Source: Paramixta manurensis (lineage in GTDB: Bacteria; Pseudomonadota; Gammaproteobacteria; Enterobacterales; Enterobacteriaceae). Taken from it: DNA of 64,000 bases. The stretch lies in NCBI RefSeq assembly GCF_013285385.1, contig NZ_CP054212.1, forward strand, positions 3,286,001-3,350,000, written 5' to 3'. The translations under genes and the position numbers were made by a program. Below, in pieces: positions 25,452-33,644 of this stretch. Under the pieces are notes generated by a model. It was not told the origin of the DNA. It saw only the letters and a list, made by a program, of their open reading frames with translations, and ran no database searches. Each line of letters opens with the position of its first letter. The first letter of the stretch is position 1.

Positions 25452-26687
25452 TTAGTGAAACACTTCTCCGATCAGTAACCAGATATTTAACGCCACCACC
25501 AGCACCACAATTAACCATCCAGTGTTTTGCATCAACCGGTTGTTGACCATGTCCCCCATCAATTCCTGTTTGCCGGTAAAAACCAGCAGCGGAACCAGCG
25601 CCAGCGCGATACCAAAGCTGAGCATGACCTGGCTCATCACCAGAATACGCGTTGGGTCCCAACCGAGCATGATGACAATAAAAGAAGGCAACATCGTCAC
25701 CGTACGCCGTAACCATAGTGGAATATGGAAGTGGATAAAACCTTGCATAACCACCTGCCCCGCGAGCGTAGCAACTACGGTCGAGGATAAACCGGCCGCC
25801 ACCAGGCTGAGACCAAATACCGTAGCGGCAGCATGACCCAGCAGCGGCTTCAGGGTTAAATACGCCTGATCCAGGTCGGTAATACCGGTATGACCGCTAA
25901 AATGGAAAGCCGCGGCGGCAGTCGCCATCATCGCCAGGTTTACAAACCCAGCGATGGTCATCGCAATCGCCACATCCAGTTTGGTTGAAGAGTAACGCTC
26001 CGCCCGCGTACCGCGTCCTTCCTGTTGCGTTAACGACGAATGGAGATAGATAACGTGCGGCATAATGGTGGCGCCCAGCACCCCGGCGGCAAGGAAAACC
26101 GCATCTGAGGTGGGTAACGTTGGCAATACCATACCCTTAACCAAACCAGCTACGTTCGGCTGGGAGAAAAACAGCTCAACAATATAGGCCGCCGCAACAA
26201 ACAGCAGCAGGCCGCTAATCACTAATTCCAGCGGCTTTTGACCGCGTTGTTGTAGCATCAGAATCAGGAAGGTCGCCACTCCGGTGAGCACCGCGCCCTG
26301 CAGTAATGACACGCCAAGCAGTAATTTAAAGCCGATCGCCGCGCCGATAAACTCAGCCAAGTCGGTCGCCATCGCGATAATTTCCGCCTGTACCCAATAA
26401 AACCATACCGCCGGGCGCGGGAAGCGATCGCGAATGTGTTCCGCAAGGTTTTTGCCCGTTGCAATCCCTAGCTTTGCCGACATCAATTGAATCAACATCG
26501 CCATGACGTTAGCCCACACCACCACCCACAGCAGCTTATAGCCATACGAAGCTCCGGCCTGGATATTGGTGGCAAAGTTGCCGGGATCGATATACCCGAT
26601 AGCCGCAATAAATGCGGGACCCAGCAAGGCAAATTTAACTTTACGGGCTCCGCGTGCAGCTCGTTCCGCGGTGCGACTTTCTAACAT
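25452..26687 (-). CDS. mntH: MntH, NRAMP-type manganese importer
   Basis: A 411-residue inner-membrane protein with 11 helices importing Mn2+ with protons. The TM1 metal site is IGYIDPGNFATN and the TM6 site is ATIMPHVIYLHSS. Start 26687 (MLESRTAERAARGARK) matches the length of E. coli MntH (412); the longer frame adds a leader lying in the promoter. MntR-like boxes lie about 90-120 bp upstream. Divergent from nupC, as in E. coli. Confidence 0.95.
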   Translation of the reverse strand: MLESRTAERAARGARKVKFALLGPAFIAAIGYIDPGNFATNIQAGASYGYKLLWVVVWANVMAMLIQLMSAKLGIATGKNLAEHIRDRFPRPAVWFYWVQAEIIAMATDLAEFIGAAIGFKLLLGVSLLQGAVLTGVATFLILMLQQRGQKPLELVISGLLLFVAAAYIVELFFSQPNVAGLVKGMVLPTLPTSDAVFLAAGVLGATIMPHVIYLHSSLTQQEGRGTRAERYSSTKLDVAIAMTIAGFVNLAMMATAAAAFHFSGHTGITDLDQAYLTLKPLLGHAAATVFGLSLVAAGLSSTVVATLAGQVVMQGFIHFHIPLWLRRTVTMLPSFIVIMLGWDPTRILVMSQVMLSFGIALALVPLLVFTGKQELMGDMVNNRLMQNTGWLIVVLVVALNIWLLIGEVFH

Positions 26688-27048
26688 AGTGGTAACCCTG
26701 CGTGGACGCTTGAACACCCCTATACGATAAAGGGACACTCCGGCGAGTGATATTCGGTTATCTTTATCGCTCTGATAGCCATCGCTATAAAGTATAGCAA
26801 AGGCTATAAATTAGGATCACAATAACCTGGTGCTAAAAAATGAGCAATCCCTTTAACGTTAGGTGACAGGTTTGGCGTTCAGCGGGCGGTGACGGGTTTT
26901 TAACCCCCGGTGTAGATGTGATCCGTCAGGCTTTTCTGACACCTGTCGGGATAGGTAATTATTATATTGTGGCCTTGATCTCGTTTTTACGCCTGCCGTT
27001 ACATAGAATACGCAACGAAATATAACCTGCCTCAAATTTGGAGCATAC
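26688..27048. other. mntH-nupC divergent regulatory region
   Basis: A 361-bp interval without genes. Besides the MntR boxes it contains AT-rich promoter-like sequence and a TGTGATCC half-site at about 26916 that could be part of a CRP/CytR site for nupC. No full CRP palindrome was found. Confidence 0.5.
26775..26808 (-). promoter_or_regulatory. Two tandem MntR-like boxes
   Basis: TATAGC-AAAG-GCTATA (26793-26808) matches the core of the E. coli mntH MntR box (ATAGCAAAGGCTAT). A second inverted repeat, ATAGC-CATC-GCTAT, lies at 26775-26788, centres 19 bp apart. MntR with manganese would repress mntH here. Confidence 0.75.
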
Positions 27049-28236
27049 ATGTCCCGCATTTTGCAATTTATTCTGGCGTTGGTAGTGGTCACGCTGTTGG
27101 CTCTGTTGGTCAGCCACGATCGCAAAAGTATCCGCGCCCGCTTCGTCATACAGCTACTGGTGATCGAGTTGCTACTTGCCTGGTTCTTCCTGAACTCGGA
27201 AATCGGCCTCGGGTTTGTAAAAGGTTTCGCCGGTCTGTTCGATCACCTGCTGAAATATGCAGCGAAAGGAACCGACTTTGTGTTTGGCGGGATGAATGAT
27301 AAGGGTTTAGCGTTCTTCTTCCTGAACGTACTCTGCCCTATCGTCTTCATCTCCGCGCTGATCGGTATTTTGCAGCACTTCCGCATTTTACCGGTGGTTA
27401 TCCGCGCAATTGGTACCGTACTGTCAAAAATCAACGGTATGGGCAAGCTGGAATCCTTCAACGCGGTAAGCTCACTGATTTTGGGACAATCAGAAAACTT
27501 TATCGCCTATAAGGACATTCTGGGCAAAATGTCGCAACGCCGCATGTATACCATGGCGGCAACCGCTATGTCGACGGTATCAATGTCGATCGTCGGGGCT
27601 TACATGACGATGCTGCAGCCTAAATATGTGGTCGCCGCACTGGTGCTCAACATGTTTAGTACCTTTATCGTTTTATCGCTGATCAACCCGTATAGCGTTG
27701 ATAAAGAAGAAGACTTGCAGTTAAACGATCTGCATAAGGGACAAAGCTTCTTCGAAATGCTGGGCGAATATATTCTGGCCGGTTTTAAAGTTGCCATCAT
27801 CGTGGCAGCGATGCTGATCGGTTTCATCGCGCTGATCTCAGCGATTAACGCCGTGTTTGATACTATCTTCGGCATCAGCTTCCAGGGCGTGTTAGGTTAT
27901 GTGTTCTATCCGTTTGCGTGGGTGATGGGCGTGCCAGCGCACGAAGCGCTGCAAGTCGGCAGTATTATGGCCACTAAACTGGTTTCCAATGAGTTTGTCG
28001 CCATGATGGATTTGCAAAAAATCGCCAGCCAGCTTTCTCCGCGCAGTGAGGGTATCCTGTCGGTGTTCCTGGTCTCTTTCGCCAACTTCTCCTCTATCGG
28101 GATTGTTGCCGGGGCGATCAAAGGCCTGCATGAAGAGCAAGGTAATGTGGTTTCACGCTTTGGTCTCAAACTGCTGTACGGTTCAACGCTGGTTAGCATT
28201 CTGTCCGCCTCTATCGCAGGCGTAGTATTAGCCTAA
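27049..28236 (+). CDS. nupC: NupC, proton-nucleoside symporter
   Basis: A 395-residue concentrative nucleoside transporter of the inner membrane (E. coli NupC: 400). Segments such as ILGQSENFIAYKDILGKMSQ and ATKLVSNEFVAMMDL hold conserved substrate and cation residues of the family; the C-terminus ends in a helix (SILSASIAGVVLA). Good terminator downstream. In E. coli it imports pyrimidine and adenine nucleosides under CRP and CytR. Confidence 0.95.
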   Translation: MSRILQFILALVVVTLLALLVSHDRKSIRARFVIQLLVIELLLAWFFLNSEIGLGFVKGFAGLFDHLLKYAAKGTDFVFGGMNDKGLAFFFLNVLCPIVFISALIGILQHFRILPVVIRAIGTVLSKINGMGKLESFNAVSSLILGQSENFIAYKDILGKMSQRRMYTMAATAMSTVSMSIVGAYMTMLQPKYVVAALVLNMFSTFIVLSLINPYSVDKEEDLQLNDLHKGQSFFEMLGEYILAGFKVAIIVAAMLIGFIALISAINAVFDTIFGISFQGVLGYVFYPFAWVMGVPAHEALQVGSIMATKLVSNEFVAMMDLQKIASQLSPRSEGILSVFLVSFANFSSIGIVAGAIKGLHEEQGNVVSRFGLKLLYGSTLVSILSASIAGVVLA

Positions 28237-28254
28237 TCCGTGGATTTAGATGCA

Positions 28255-28280
28255 AAGGCCGGGCGTTCCCGGCCTTTTTT
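28255..28280 (+). terminator. Rho-independent terminator of nupC
   Basis: AAAGGCCGGG-CGTT-CCCGGCCTTT followed by further T residues, 18 bp after the stop codon. Confidence 0.9.
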
Positions 28281-28392
28281 ATTAGCTACTTTTTAACTTA
28301 GCTATCCCTGTTTTCTCATTTCACACTGCTTTTATTCGGTAATAGGGTTTTCTCTCTGCCAGCCCGGCTGGCCACATCCACGGAGAAGCCCA

Positions 28393-29478
28393 ATGAGTAT
28401 TCAGTTTCTTGGCATGATCGGCCATCGCCTGGCGTCGGAAATTATCCCCGCCAGCGGTACGCTGTTTGATAAACAGTACATCGCCGATTTTGCCCGCGCC
28501 CATGAACAAGCCGGTTTTGACCGCGTGCTGGTAGGCTATTGGTCCGATCAACCGGACGGTTTCCTGGTCACCGCACATGCGGCGGCGAACACCAGCCGGA
28601 TAAAGTTCCTGCTCGCCCATCGTCCGGGATTTGTTTCGCCAACGCTGGCGGCGCGTAAGCTCGCCTCGCTGGATAACCTGACCGATGGTCGCCTGGCGGT
28701 ACACATCATTAGCGGCGGTAGCGATAGCGAGCAACGGCGTGATGGTGATTTTCTTGATAAAACCCAGCGTTATGCCCGCACCGATGAATTTTTGCAGGTA
28801 TTAAAGCAGAGCCTGGAATCCAACTCGCCTTACGATCATCAAGGTACATTTTACCAGGCCGAGCAGGCTTTTTCCGCGATTAAACCGCAACAGGCGCATC
28901 TCCCCATCTATTTTGGCGGCTCTTCGCCGGAGGCGATTGAAGTGGCTTCCCGGCATGCCGATGTGTTCGCGCTGTGGGGAGAACCGCTGGCTGGCGCGGC
29001 AGAAACCGTCAACGCGGTGCGTGCCGCAGCGGCAAAGCAAGGGCGTGCCATCAAGTTCAATATCTCCTTTCGCCCCATTCTGGGCAGCACCGAAAAAGAG
29101 GCCTGGGAACGCGCCGAATATATTCGGGAAACCGCGCGCAAACAACTATTGGAGAGTGGCTATACCTTCGGTTTGCCGAAACCACAAAGTATTGGCGCGA
29201 AACGCTTACTGGAAGCGGCGAACCAAGGCGACCGGCTGGATAAACATCTGTGGACTGGTATCGCGAAGCTGGTCAGCGGCGGCTATAACTCTACCGCACT
29301 GGTTGGCACGCCCGATCAAGTTTCCGATGCATTGTTGGATTATTACGACCTCGGCATTGATAGCGTGTTGATTCGCGGCTTTGATCCGCTTAACGATGTG
29401 ATTGAATATGGCAAAACGCTTCTCCCCCTGACGCGTGAAAAAGTCGCGGCAAAAGATCACATTGCGAGGCGTGCCTGA
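28393..29478 (+). CDS. FMNH2-dependent monooxygenase, SsuD-like (LLM class)
   Basis: A 361-residue luciferase-like monooxygenase. The motifs LLAHRPGFVSPTLAARKLAS, HIISGGSDSEQRRDGDFLD and PIYFGGSSPEAIEVA match alkanesulfonate monooxygenase SsuD (which reads LVALRPSVTSPTVAARQAA and YFGGSSDVA), at clearly lower overall similarity. It should use reduced flavin from a separate reductase to split a C-S bond or oxidise an organosulfur compound. First gene of a four-gene operon with overlapping ends: its TGA overlaps the next ATG by one base. No flavin reductase gene is present here. The substrate is unknown. Confidence 0.88.
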   Translation: MSIQFLGMIGHRLASEIIPASGTLFDKQYIADFARAHEQAGFDRVLVGYWSDQPDGFLVTAHAAANTSRIKFLLAHRPGFVSPTLAARKLASLDNLTDGRLAVHIISGGSDSEQRRDGDFLDKTQRYARTDEFLQVLKQSLESNSPYDHQGTFYQAEQAFSAIKPQQAHLPIYFGGSSPEAIEVASRHADVFALWGEPLAGAAETVNAVRAAAAKQGRAIKFNISFRPILGSTEKEAWERAEYIRETARKQLLESGYTFGLPKPQSIGAKRLLEAANQGDRLDKHLWTGIAKLVSGGYNSTALVGTPDQVSDALLDYYDLGIDSVLIRGFDPLNDVIEYGKTLLPLTREKVAAKDHIARRA

Positions 29479-30458
29479 TGAGTAGAAAAACCTGGCGCGC
29501 GGCAGTAGCGCTAGTCCTGATGGCGGCATCGGCCAGCGCAGCGGCAAAAGTGACCCTACGCCTCGGCGACGTGAAAGGCGACCGTTTTGTTTCGCTTGAG
29601 GCCTCCGGTCAGCTAAAAAATCTCCCTTACGAACTGAAACTCTCTTCCTTTGATTCCGGCGCGCCGGTACAGGAAGCGCTCAACGCAGGCGCATTGGATA
29701 TTGGGTTTACCGGCGACCTGCCGTTTTTATTTGTCTATGCCGCTGGCGCACCAGTGAAAGCGGTCGGTGCATGGCAAAACAACCCCGATAGCATCGCCTT
29801 GCTAACCCGCCCCGATGCACATATCCATCGCCTACAAGATTTAAAAGGTAAGCAGATTGCGGTCAACCGTGGCGGCTGGGGGCACTATTTGGTGTTGGGC
29901 CTGCTTCAACGCGCCGGGTTAAAACCAAGCGATGTCACGCTGCGTTTTTTAGGGCCGGTAGATGGTCGCGCAGCATTGGCTTCCGGCGCTGTCGATGCGT
30001 GGGCGCCATGGGAGCCGTATATCGCTACCTCGGTGGCGGTTGATGGGAGTGAGCGCGTCCCGCAGGGCGGCGGTAAAGGGATTATGTCCGGCTATTCCTA
30101 TGCGCTGGCGCGTGAAGATGCATTACAAGATAAAGAAAAACGCGCGGCTATCGCCGATTTGCTGGTTCGTCTGGCGAAAGCGCAAATTTGGGCGCAGCAA
30201 CACCCTGACCAATTCGCACAGGATTTAGGTAAAGCGCTAAAAATGCCGCCGGCGATCACTCGTAGCTGGATTGACGATGCGCAAATTCGTCCTGTCAGCT
30301 TTACGCCGCAATTAGCCGCTACGCTACAAAAATCAGCAGATTTCTTTTTCAACTATCATGTGCTGCCCAAACGGGTGGATGTTAAACAGGCCTTTGACTA
30401 CAGCCTGGCGGCAGAGGCGAATAAGGTGAGCCAACAGGCAATAGGAGGCACGCAATGA
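29478..30458 (+). CDS. Aliphatic sulfonate-type ABC substrate-binding protein
   Basis: A 326-residue periplasmic protein with a signal peptide (about residues 1-22, cut after ASAA). The body has the SsuA/TauA-type fold: VTLRLGDVKGDRFVSLEASG, ALDIGFTGDLPFLF, and KGKQIAVNRGGWGHYLVLGL. It should capture a sulfonate or a related thio-compound. No membrane permease or ATPase gene follows, so it must use a transporter encoded elsewhere or act with the ssu/tau system. It starts inside the stop codon of the monooxygenase gene. Confidence 0.88.
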   Translation: MSRKTWRAAVALVLMAASASAAAKVTLRLGDVKGDRFVSLEASGQLKNLPYELKLSSFDSGAPVQEALNAGALDIGFTGDLPFLFVYAAGAPVKAVGAWQNNPDSIALLTRPDAHIHRLQDLKGKQIAVNRGGWGHYLVLGLLQRAGLKPSDVTLRFLGPVDGRAALASGAVDAWAPWEPYIATSVAVDGSERVPQGGGKGIMSGYSYALAREDALQDKEKRAAIADLLVRLAKAQIWAQQHPDQFAQDLGKALKMPPAITRSWIDDAQIRPVSFTPQLAATLQKSADFFFNYHVLPKRVDVKQAFDYSLAAEANKVSQQAIGGTQ

Positions 30459-31045
30459 GCCAATCTCGTTATCAACCGCTGCGGGAATTTGTCGGCAACT
30501 TCGCGCGTTTACTGGATGCTACGCCGGAGCAACCGGTGTTGTTGCAGCAAGGAACATTACTCTTAAAACACCTGATCGCCAGCGATGAATGGCTGGATGC
30601 TGACTTTGCCCGGCCCTCTTTAGAGCACTACCAGCAATATTTACTGTATGCCGATGCCCGCCAGCGGTTTTCGGTAGTGAGTTTTGTCTGGGGGCCGGGT
30701 CAATCAACGCCAATCCACGATCATCGCGTTTGGGGACTGATTGGCATGTTGCGCGGCGCGGAAATCTCGCAATCATATCGGCGGGATAGCCATGGCCTGC
30801 AGGCGGTTGGCGCGCCGGTCAGGTTAGCGCCCGGCGATGTCGAACGCCTCTCTCCCGACGAAGGCGATATTCATCGCGTTAGTAACGCCTTTCCCGATCG
30901 GACTTCAATCAGCATTCACGTTTATGGCGCGAACATCGGCGCGGTAAGCCGCGCGGTGTATCACCAAGACGGCAGCGAAAAACACTTTATCTCCGGCTAC
31001 AACAACCGCTTATTACCGAATATCTGGGATCTGTCACATGCCTAA
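30455..31045 (+). CDS. Cysteine dioxygenase type I family (thiol dioxygenase)
   Basis: A 196-residue cupin. The iron ligands line up with H88, H90 (STPIHDHRVWGL) and H140 (GDIHRVSN), the same three-histidine set as mammalian cysteine dioxygenase. The family oxidises cysteine or 3-mercaptopropionate to the sulfinate. The substrate arginine and tyrosine cannot be assigned by eye, so the thiol is unclear. It begins four bases before the binding-protein stop (ATGA overlap) and ends 8 bases into the rhodanese gene, so the enzymes are probably made together. Confidence 0.9.
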   Translation: MSQSRYQPLREFVGNFARLLDATPEQPVLLQQGTLLLKHLIASDEWLDADFARPSLEHYQQYLLYADARQRFSVVSFVWGPGQSTPIHDHRVWGLIGMLRGAEISQSYRRDSHGLQAVGAPVRLAPGDVERLSPDEGDIHRVSNAFPDRTSISIHVYGANIGAVSRAVYHQDGSEKHFISGYNNRLLPNIWDLSHA

Positions 31046-32642
31046 CTCCTCTATTACTGAGCGCCACAGCGGCGCAATTTTACAGGCACTACGCGCGGGA
31101 CAAGAGGTCGCGCTGATCGATGTGCGCGATGAAGCGCTATTCGCAACCGGCCATCCGCTGTTCGCCGCCAACATCGCCTTGTCAAAGCTGGAAATAGAAA
31201 TTCTCGATCGCGTGCCGCGGCGTACTGTGCCGGTGACGCTCTACGATGATGGGGAAGGACTGGCAAGCATCGCGGCTGACCGCCTGTTAGCGCTCGGCTA
31301 CTCGGATGTCGCATTACTGGCCGGTGGGCTTGCTGGTTGGCGCGATGCTGGCGGTGAAATCTTTATTGATGTTAACTCACCCGGCAAAGCCTTTGGTGAA
31401 TTAGTGGAAAGCCATAACCATACTCCCTCGCTCTCCGCCGACGAAATCCATACGCTGTTGCAAACCAATGATGACGTTGTGGTGCTGGATAGCCGCCGTT
31501 TCGACGAATATCAGACCATGAACATTCCCGGCAGCATCAGTGTGCCAGGCGCTGAACTGGTGCTACGGGTCGGTGACCTCGCGCCCTCCCCGGATACCAC
31601 GGTGATTGTGAACTGCGCCGGGCGCACGCGCAGTATCATCGGTACCCAATCACTACTCAATGCCGGTCTGCGTAACCCAGTCTTTGCGCTGCGCAACGGC
31701 ACCATTGGCTGGACACTGGCCGGATTGACACTGGAAACCGGACAAACGCGCCGATATGGCGATGCCAGCCCATCGGTGCAGCGCCAGGCGGCACAACGCG
31801 CACGCGCGGTAGCCGACCGCTGCGGCGTACAACGGGTTAATTTGGCCCAACTCGCGCAGTGGCAACATGATCCTGATCGGACGCTGTACCTGTTTGACGT
31901 ACGTGATGCGGAAGCCTTCGCCAAAGGGCATCTGCCCAATAGCCGCTCGGTGCCAGGTGGTCAATTGGTACAAGAAACCGACCATTATGCTAGCGTGCGG
32001 GGCGCGCGCGTGGTGCTTATTGATGATGATGGCGTGCGGGCTAATATGAGCGCCTCGTGGCTGGCGCAAATGGGTTGGGAAAGCGGCGTACTGGATGATT
32101 TACGCGCCAGCGATTTTAATCAACAGGGTGACTGGCGCCCGCATTTACCGCCGCTGCCCTCTTTGCCGACCCTCTTACCTGACGCAGTGGCCGCCAGGCT
32201 GGCGCAAGGAGAGACACAGGTGCTGGATTTTACCACTAGCGCCAACTACGTTAATGGCCATATTCCCGGCGCCGCGTGGCTGCAACGCTCAGCCTTAGCG
32301 GGGCATTCAACCATCACTCTGCCAGAGGCGGAAAGCTATGTGCTGACCTGCGGTAGCAGCACACTGGCGCGTTTTGCATGGGCGGATGTCACCGCGCTTA
32401 CCTCTAAACCGGTCTGGGTGTTGGAGGGAGGCAACGCCGCATGGAAAGCCGCTAGCTTGCCGCTTGAACAGGGAGAAACGCAGTTGCTGTTACCGCGCAT
32501 TGATCGCTATCGCCGTCCCTATGAAGGAACCGAGAATTCGCCTGAAGCGATGCAAGCCTATTTGGATTGGGAGTTTGGCTTAATCGCGCAACTCGATCGC
32601 GATGGCACGCATGGTTTCAGGGTAGTTTCGCCGCTTGCGTAG
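31038..32642 (+). CDS. Four-domain rhodanese-like sulfurtransferase
   Basis: A 534-residue protein of four rhodanese-type domains (about 10-115, 130-240, 265-360, 380-480) plus a C-terminal extension of about 45 residues. Only domains 2 and 4 keep the catalytic cysteine: C193 in VNCAGRTRS and C438 in LTCGSSTLA. Domains 1 and 3 have aspartates in that loop (YDDGEG and IDDDGV) and are expected to be inactive. It lacks a signal peptide, so it acts in the cytoplasm, probably moving or oxidising the sulfane sulfur made by upstream enzymes. Last gene of the operon, followed by a good terminator. Confidence 0.9.
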   Translation: MPNSSITERHSGAILQALRAGQEVALIDVRDEALFATGHPLFAANIALSKLEIEILDRVPRRTVPVTLYDDGEGLASIAADRLLALGYSDVALLAGGLAGWRDAGGEIFIDVNSPGKAFGELVESHNHTPSLSADEIHTLLQTNDDVVVLDSRRFDEYQTMNIPGSISVPGAELVLRVGDLAPSPDTTVIVNCAGRTRSIIGTQSLLNAGLRNPVFALRNGTIGWTLAGLTLETGQTRRYGDASPSVQRQAAQRARAVADRCGVQRVNLAQLAQWQHDPDRTLYLFDVRDAEAFAKGHLPNSRSVPGGQLVQETDHYASVRGARVVLIDDDGVRANMSASWLAQMGWESGVLDDLRASDFNQQGDWRPHLPPLPSLPTLLPDAVAARLAQGETQVLDFTTSANYVNGHIPGAAWLQRSALAGHSTITLPEAESYVLTCGSSTLARFAWADVTALTSKPVWVLEGGNAAWKAASLPLEQGETQLLLPRIDRYRRPYEGTENSPEAMQAYLDWEFGLIAQLDRDGTHGFRVVSPLA

Positions 32643-32670
32643 CGCATAGGACCACAGTGTAGAGAACGCC

Positions 32671-32698
32671 AGGCACGCGATTATTGCGTGCCTTTTTT
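32671..32698 (+). terminator. Rho-independent terminator of the organosulfur operon
   Basis: AGGCACGC-GATTATT-GCGTGCCT followed by TTTTT, 28 bp after the rhodanese stop codon. Confidence 0.9.
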
Positions 32699-32756
32699 AT
32701 CACTATGGATAGTGGCCGCAAGCGCGAAAAAACATCATTGGGAAATAAACAGAAGA

Positions 32757-32832
<76 letters not shown>

Positions 32833-32877
32833 ACTACAGGAAGCGAGTTTTCAGTACCAAACCTACTGGTGAAGATT

Positions 32878-32953
<76 letters not shown>

Positions 32954-32986
32954 GAACCGAAAAACCGTGTCGTGTTGACGGACGGC

Positions 32987-33015
32987 ATAATATGAAACGC
33001 TCTACAGAGTGTCAA
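32987..33015 (-). promoter_or_regulatory. Sigma-70 promoter of the tRNA-Ala pair
   Basis: TTGACA (33010-33015) and TATTAT (32987-32992) on the minus strand, 17-base spacer. The GC-rich GCCGTCC stretch after the -10 is a discriminator typical of stringently controlled stable RNA promoters. Confidence 0.85.
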
Positions 33016-33232
33016 CGGCAAATTCAGTTTCTGTGGTTGATCGCTGAAAAAGCCGCCAACAACGAAAATGAGTCTGAAAAATGCCGCAATAAACATAGCC
33101 GATCGCGCGTGAAAGCCCGAGCTACGCCGGATAATCAAAATTAACCATTTATATTGGCGATTCCAGTTAGTTTCTCCTGTCACAATTTATTGTAAGATAC
33201 TCCCCTAACTCTTCTGTTACAGGGATAGCAAC

Positions 33233-33586
33233 GTGAAAAAGGAATGGTTAACACCCGAAGAACTGGCGCAACTTACCGGTTATAGTCGCCAAACAATTAA
33301 TAAATGGATTAAGCGTGAGAACTGGACCACGGCACCAAAACCCGGTGTTCAAGGTGGTAAAGCACGTATTATTCATATTGATGATCGCGTGACCGAGTTT
33401 TTGAAATCCACCCGGCATGCTGCCGAACCTAGCGCGGCTTATATGGCAAACCCGGCTACGCTTTCGGCGTTATTAGTGAATTCGATCCAACAAATGTCTC
33501 TGGCGGAACAAAATAAACTAGCCGCGCTGTTATTACGTGAAGGCGTGCAAGGATTATTACAACGCTTAGGGATTAGCGAAAATTAG
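33233..33586 (+). CDS. yfeC: YfeC, DUF1323 putative DNA-binding protein
   Basis: A 117-residue protein. The N-terminal region carries a MerR/excisionase-like helix-turn-helix, TPEELAQLTGYSRQTINKWI, followed by the highly conserved WTTAPKPGVQGGKARIIH. The C-terminal LLLREGVQGLLQRLGI matches YfeC of E. coli. Position between the alanine tRNAs and gltX is as in E. coli. The paralogue yfeD is absent here. Function unknown; probably a transcription regulator. Confidence 0.88.
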   Translation: MKKEWLTPEELAQLTGYSRQTINKWIKRENWTTAPKPGVQGGKARIIHIDDRVTEFLKSTRHAAEPSAAYMANPATLSALLVNSIQQMSLAEQNKLAALLLREGVQGLLQRLGISEN

Positions 33587-33594
33587 CGGTAAAA

Positions 33595-33624
33595 AAACCG
33601 GAAACAGTAATCTGTTTCCGGTTT
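33595..33624. terminator. Shared terminator of yfeC and gltX
   Basis: AAACCGGAAACAG-TAAT-CTGTTTCCGGTTT, a perfect 13-bp stem. The preceding A-run gives a strong U-tract on the gltX (minus) side. Confidence 0.88.
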
Positions 33625-33644
33625 CGCATTACGCAACGTAATTT

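Noticed and set aside
25165..25716. 183-codon minus-strand frame over ypeC and the mntH end
   Set aside because: Mirror of the repetitive Trp/His codons of ypeC; both real genes are clear in other frames.
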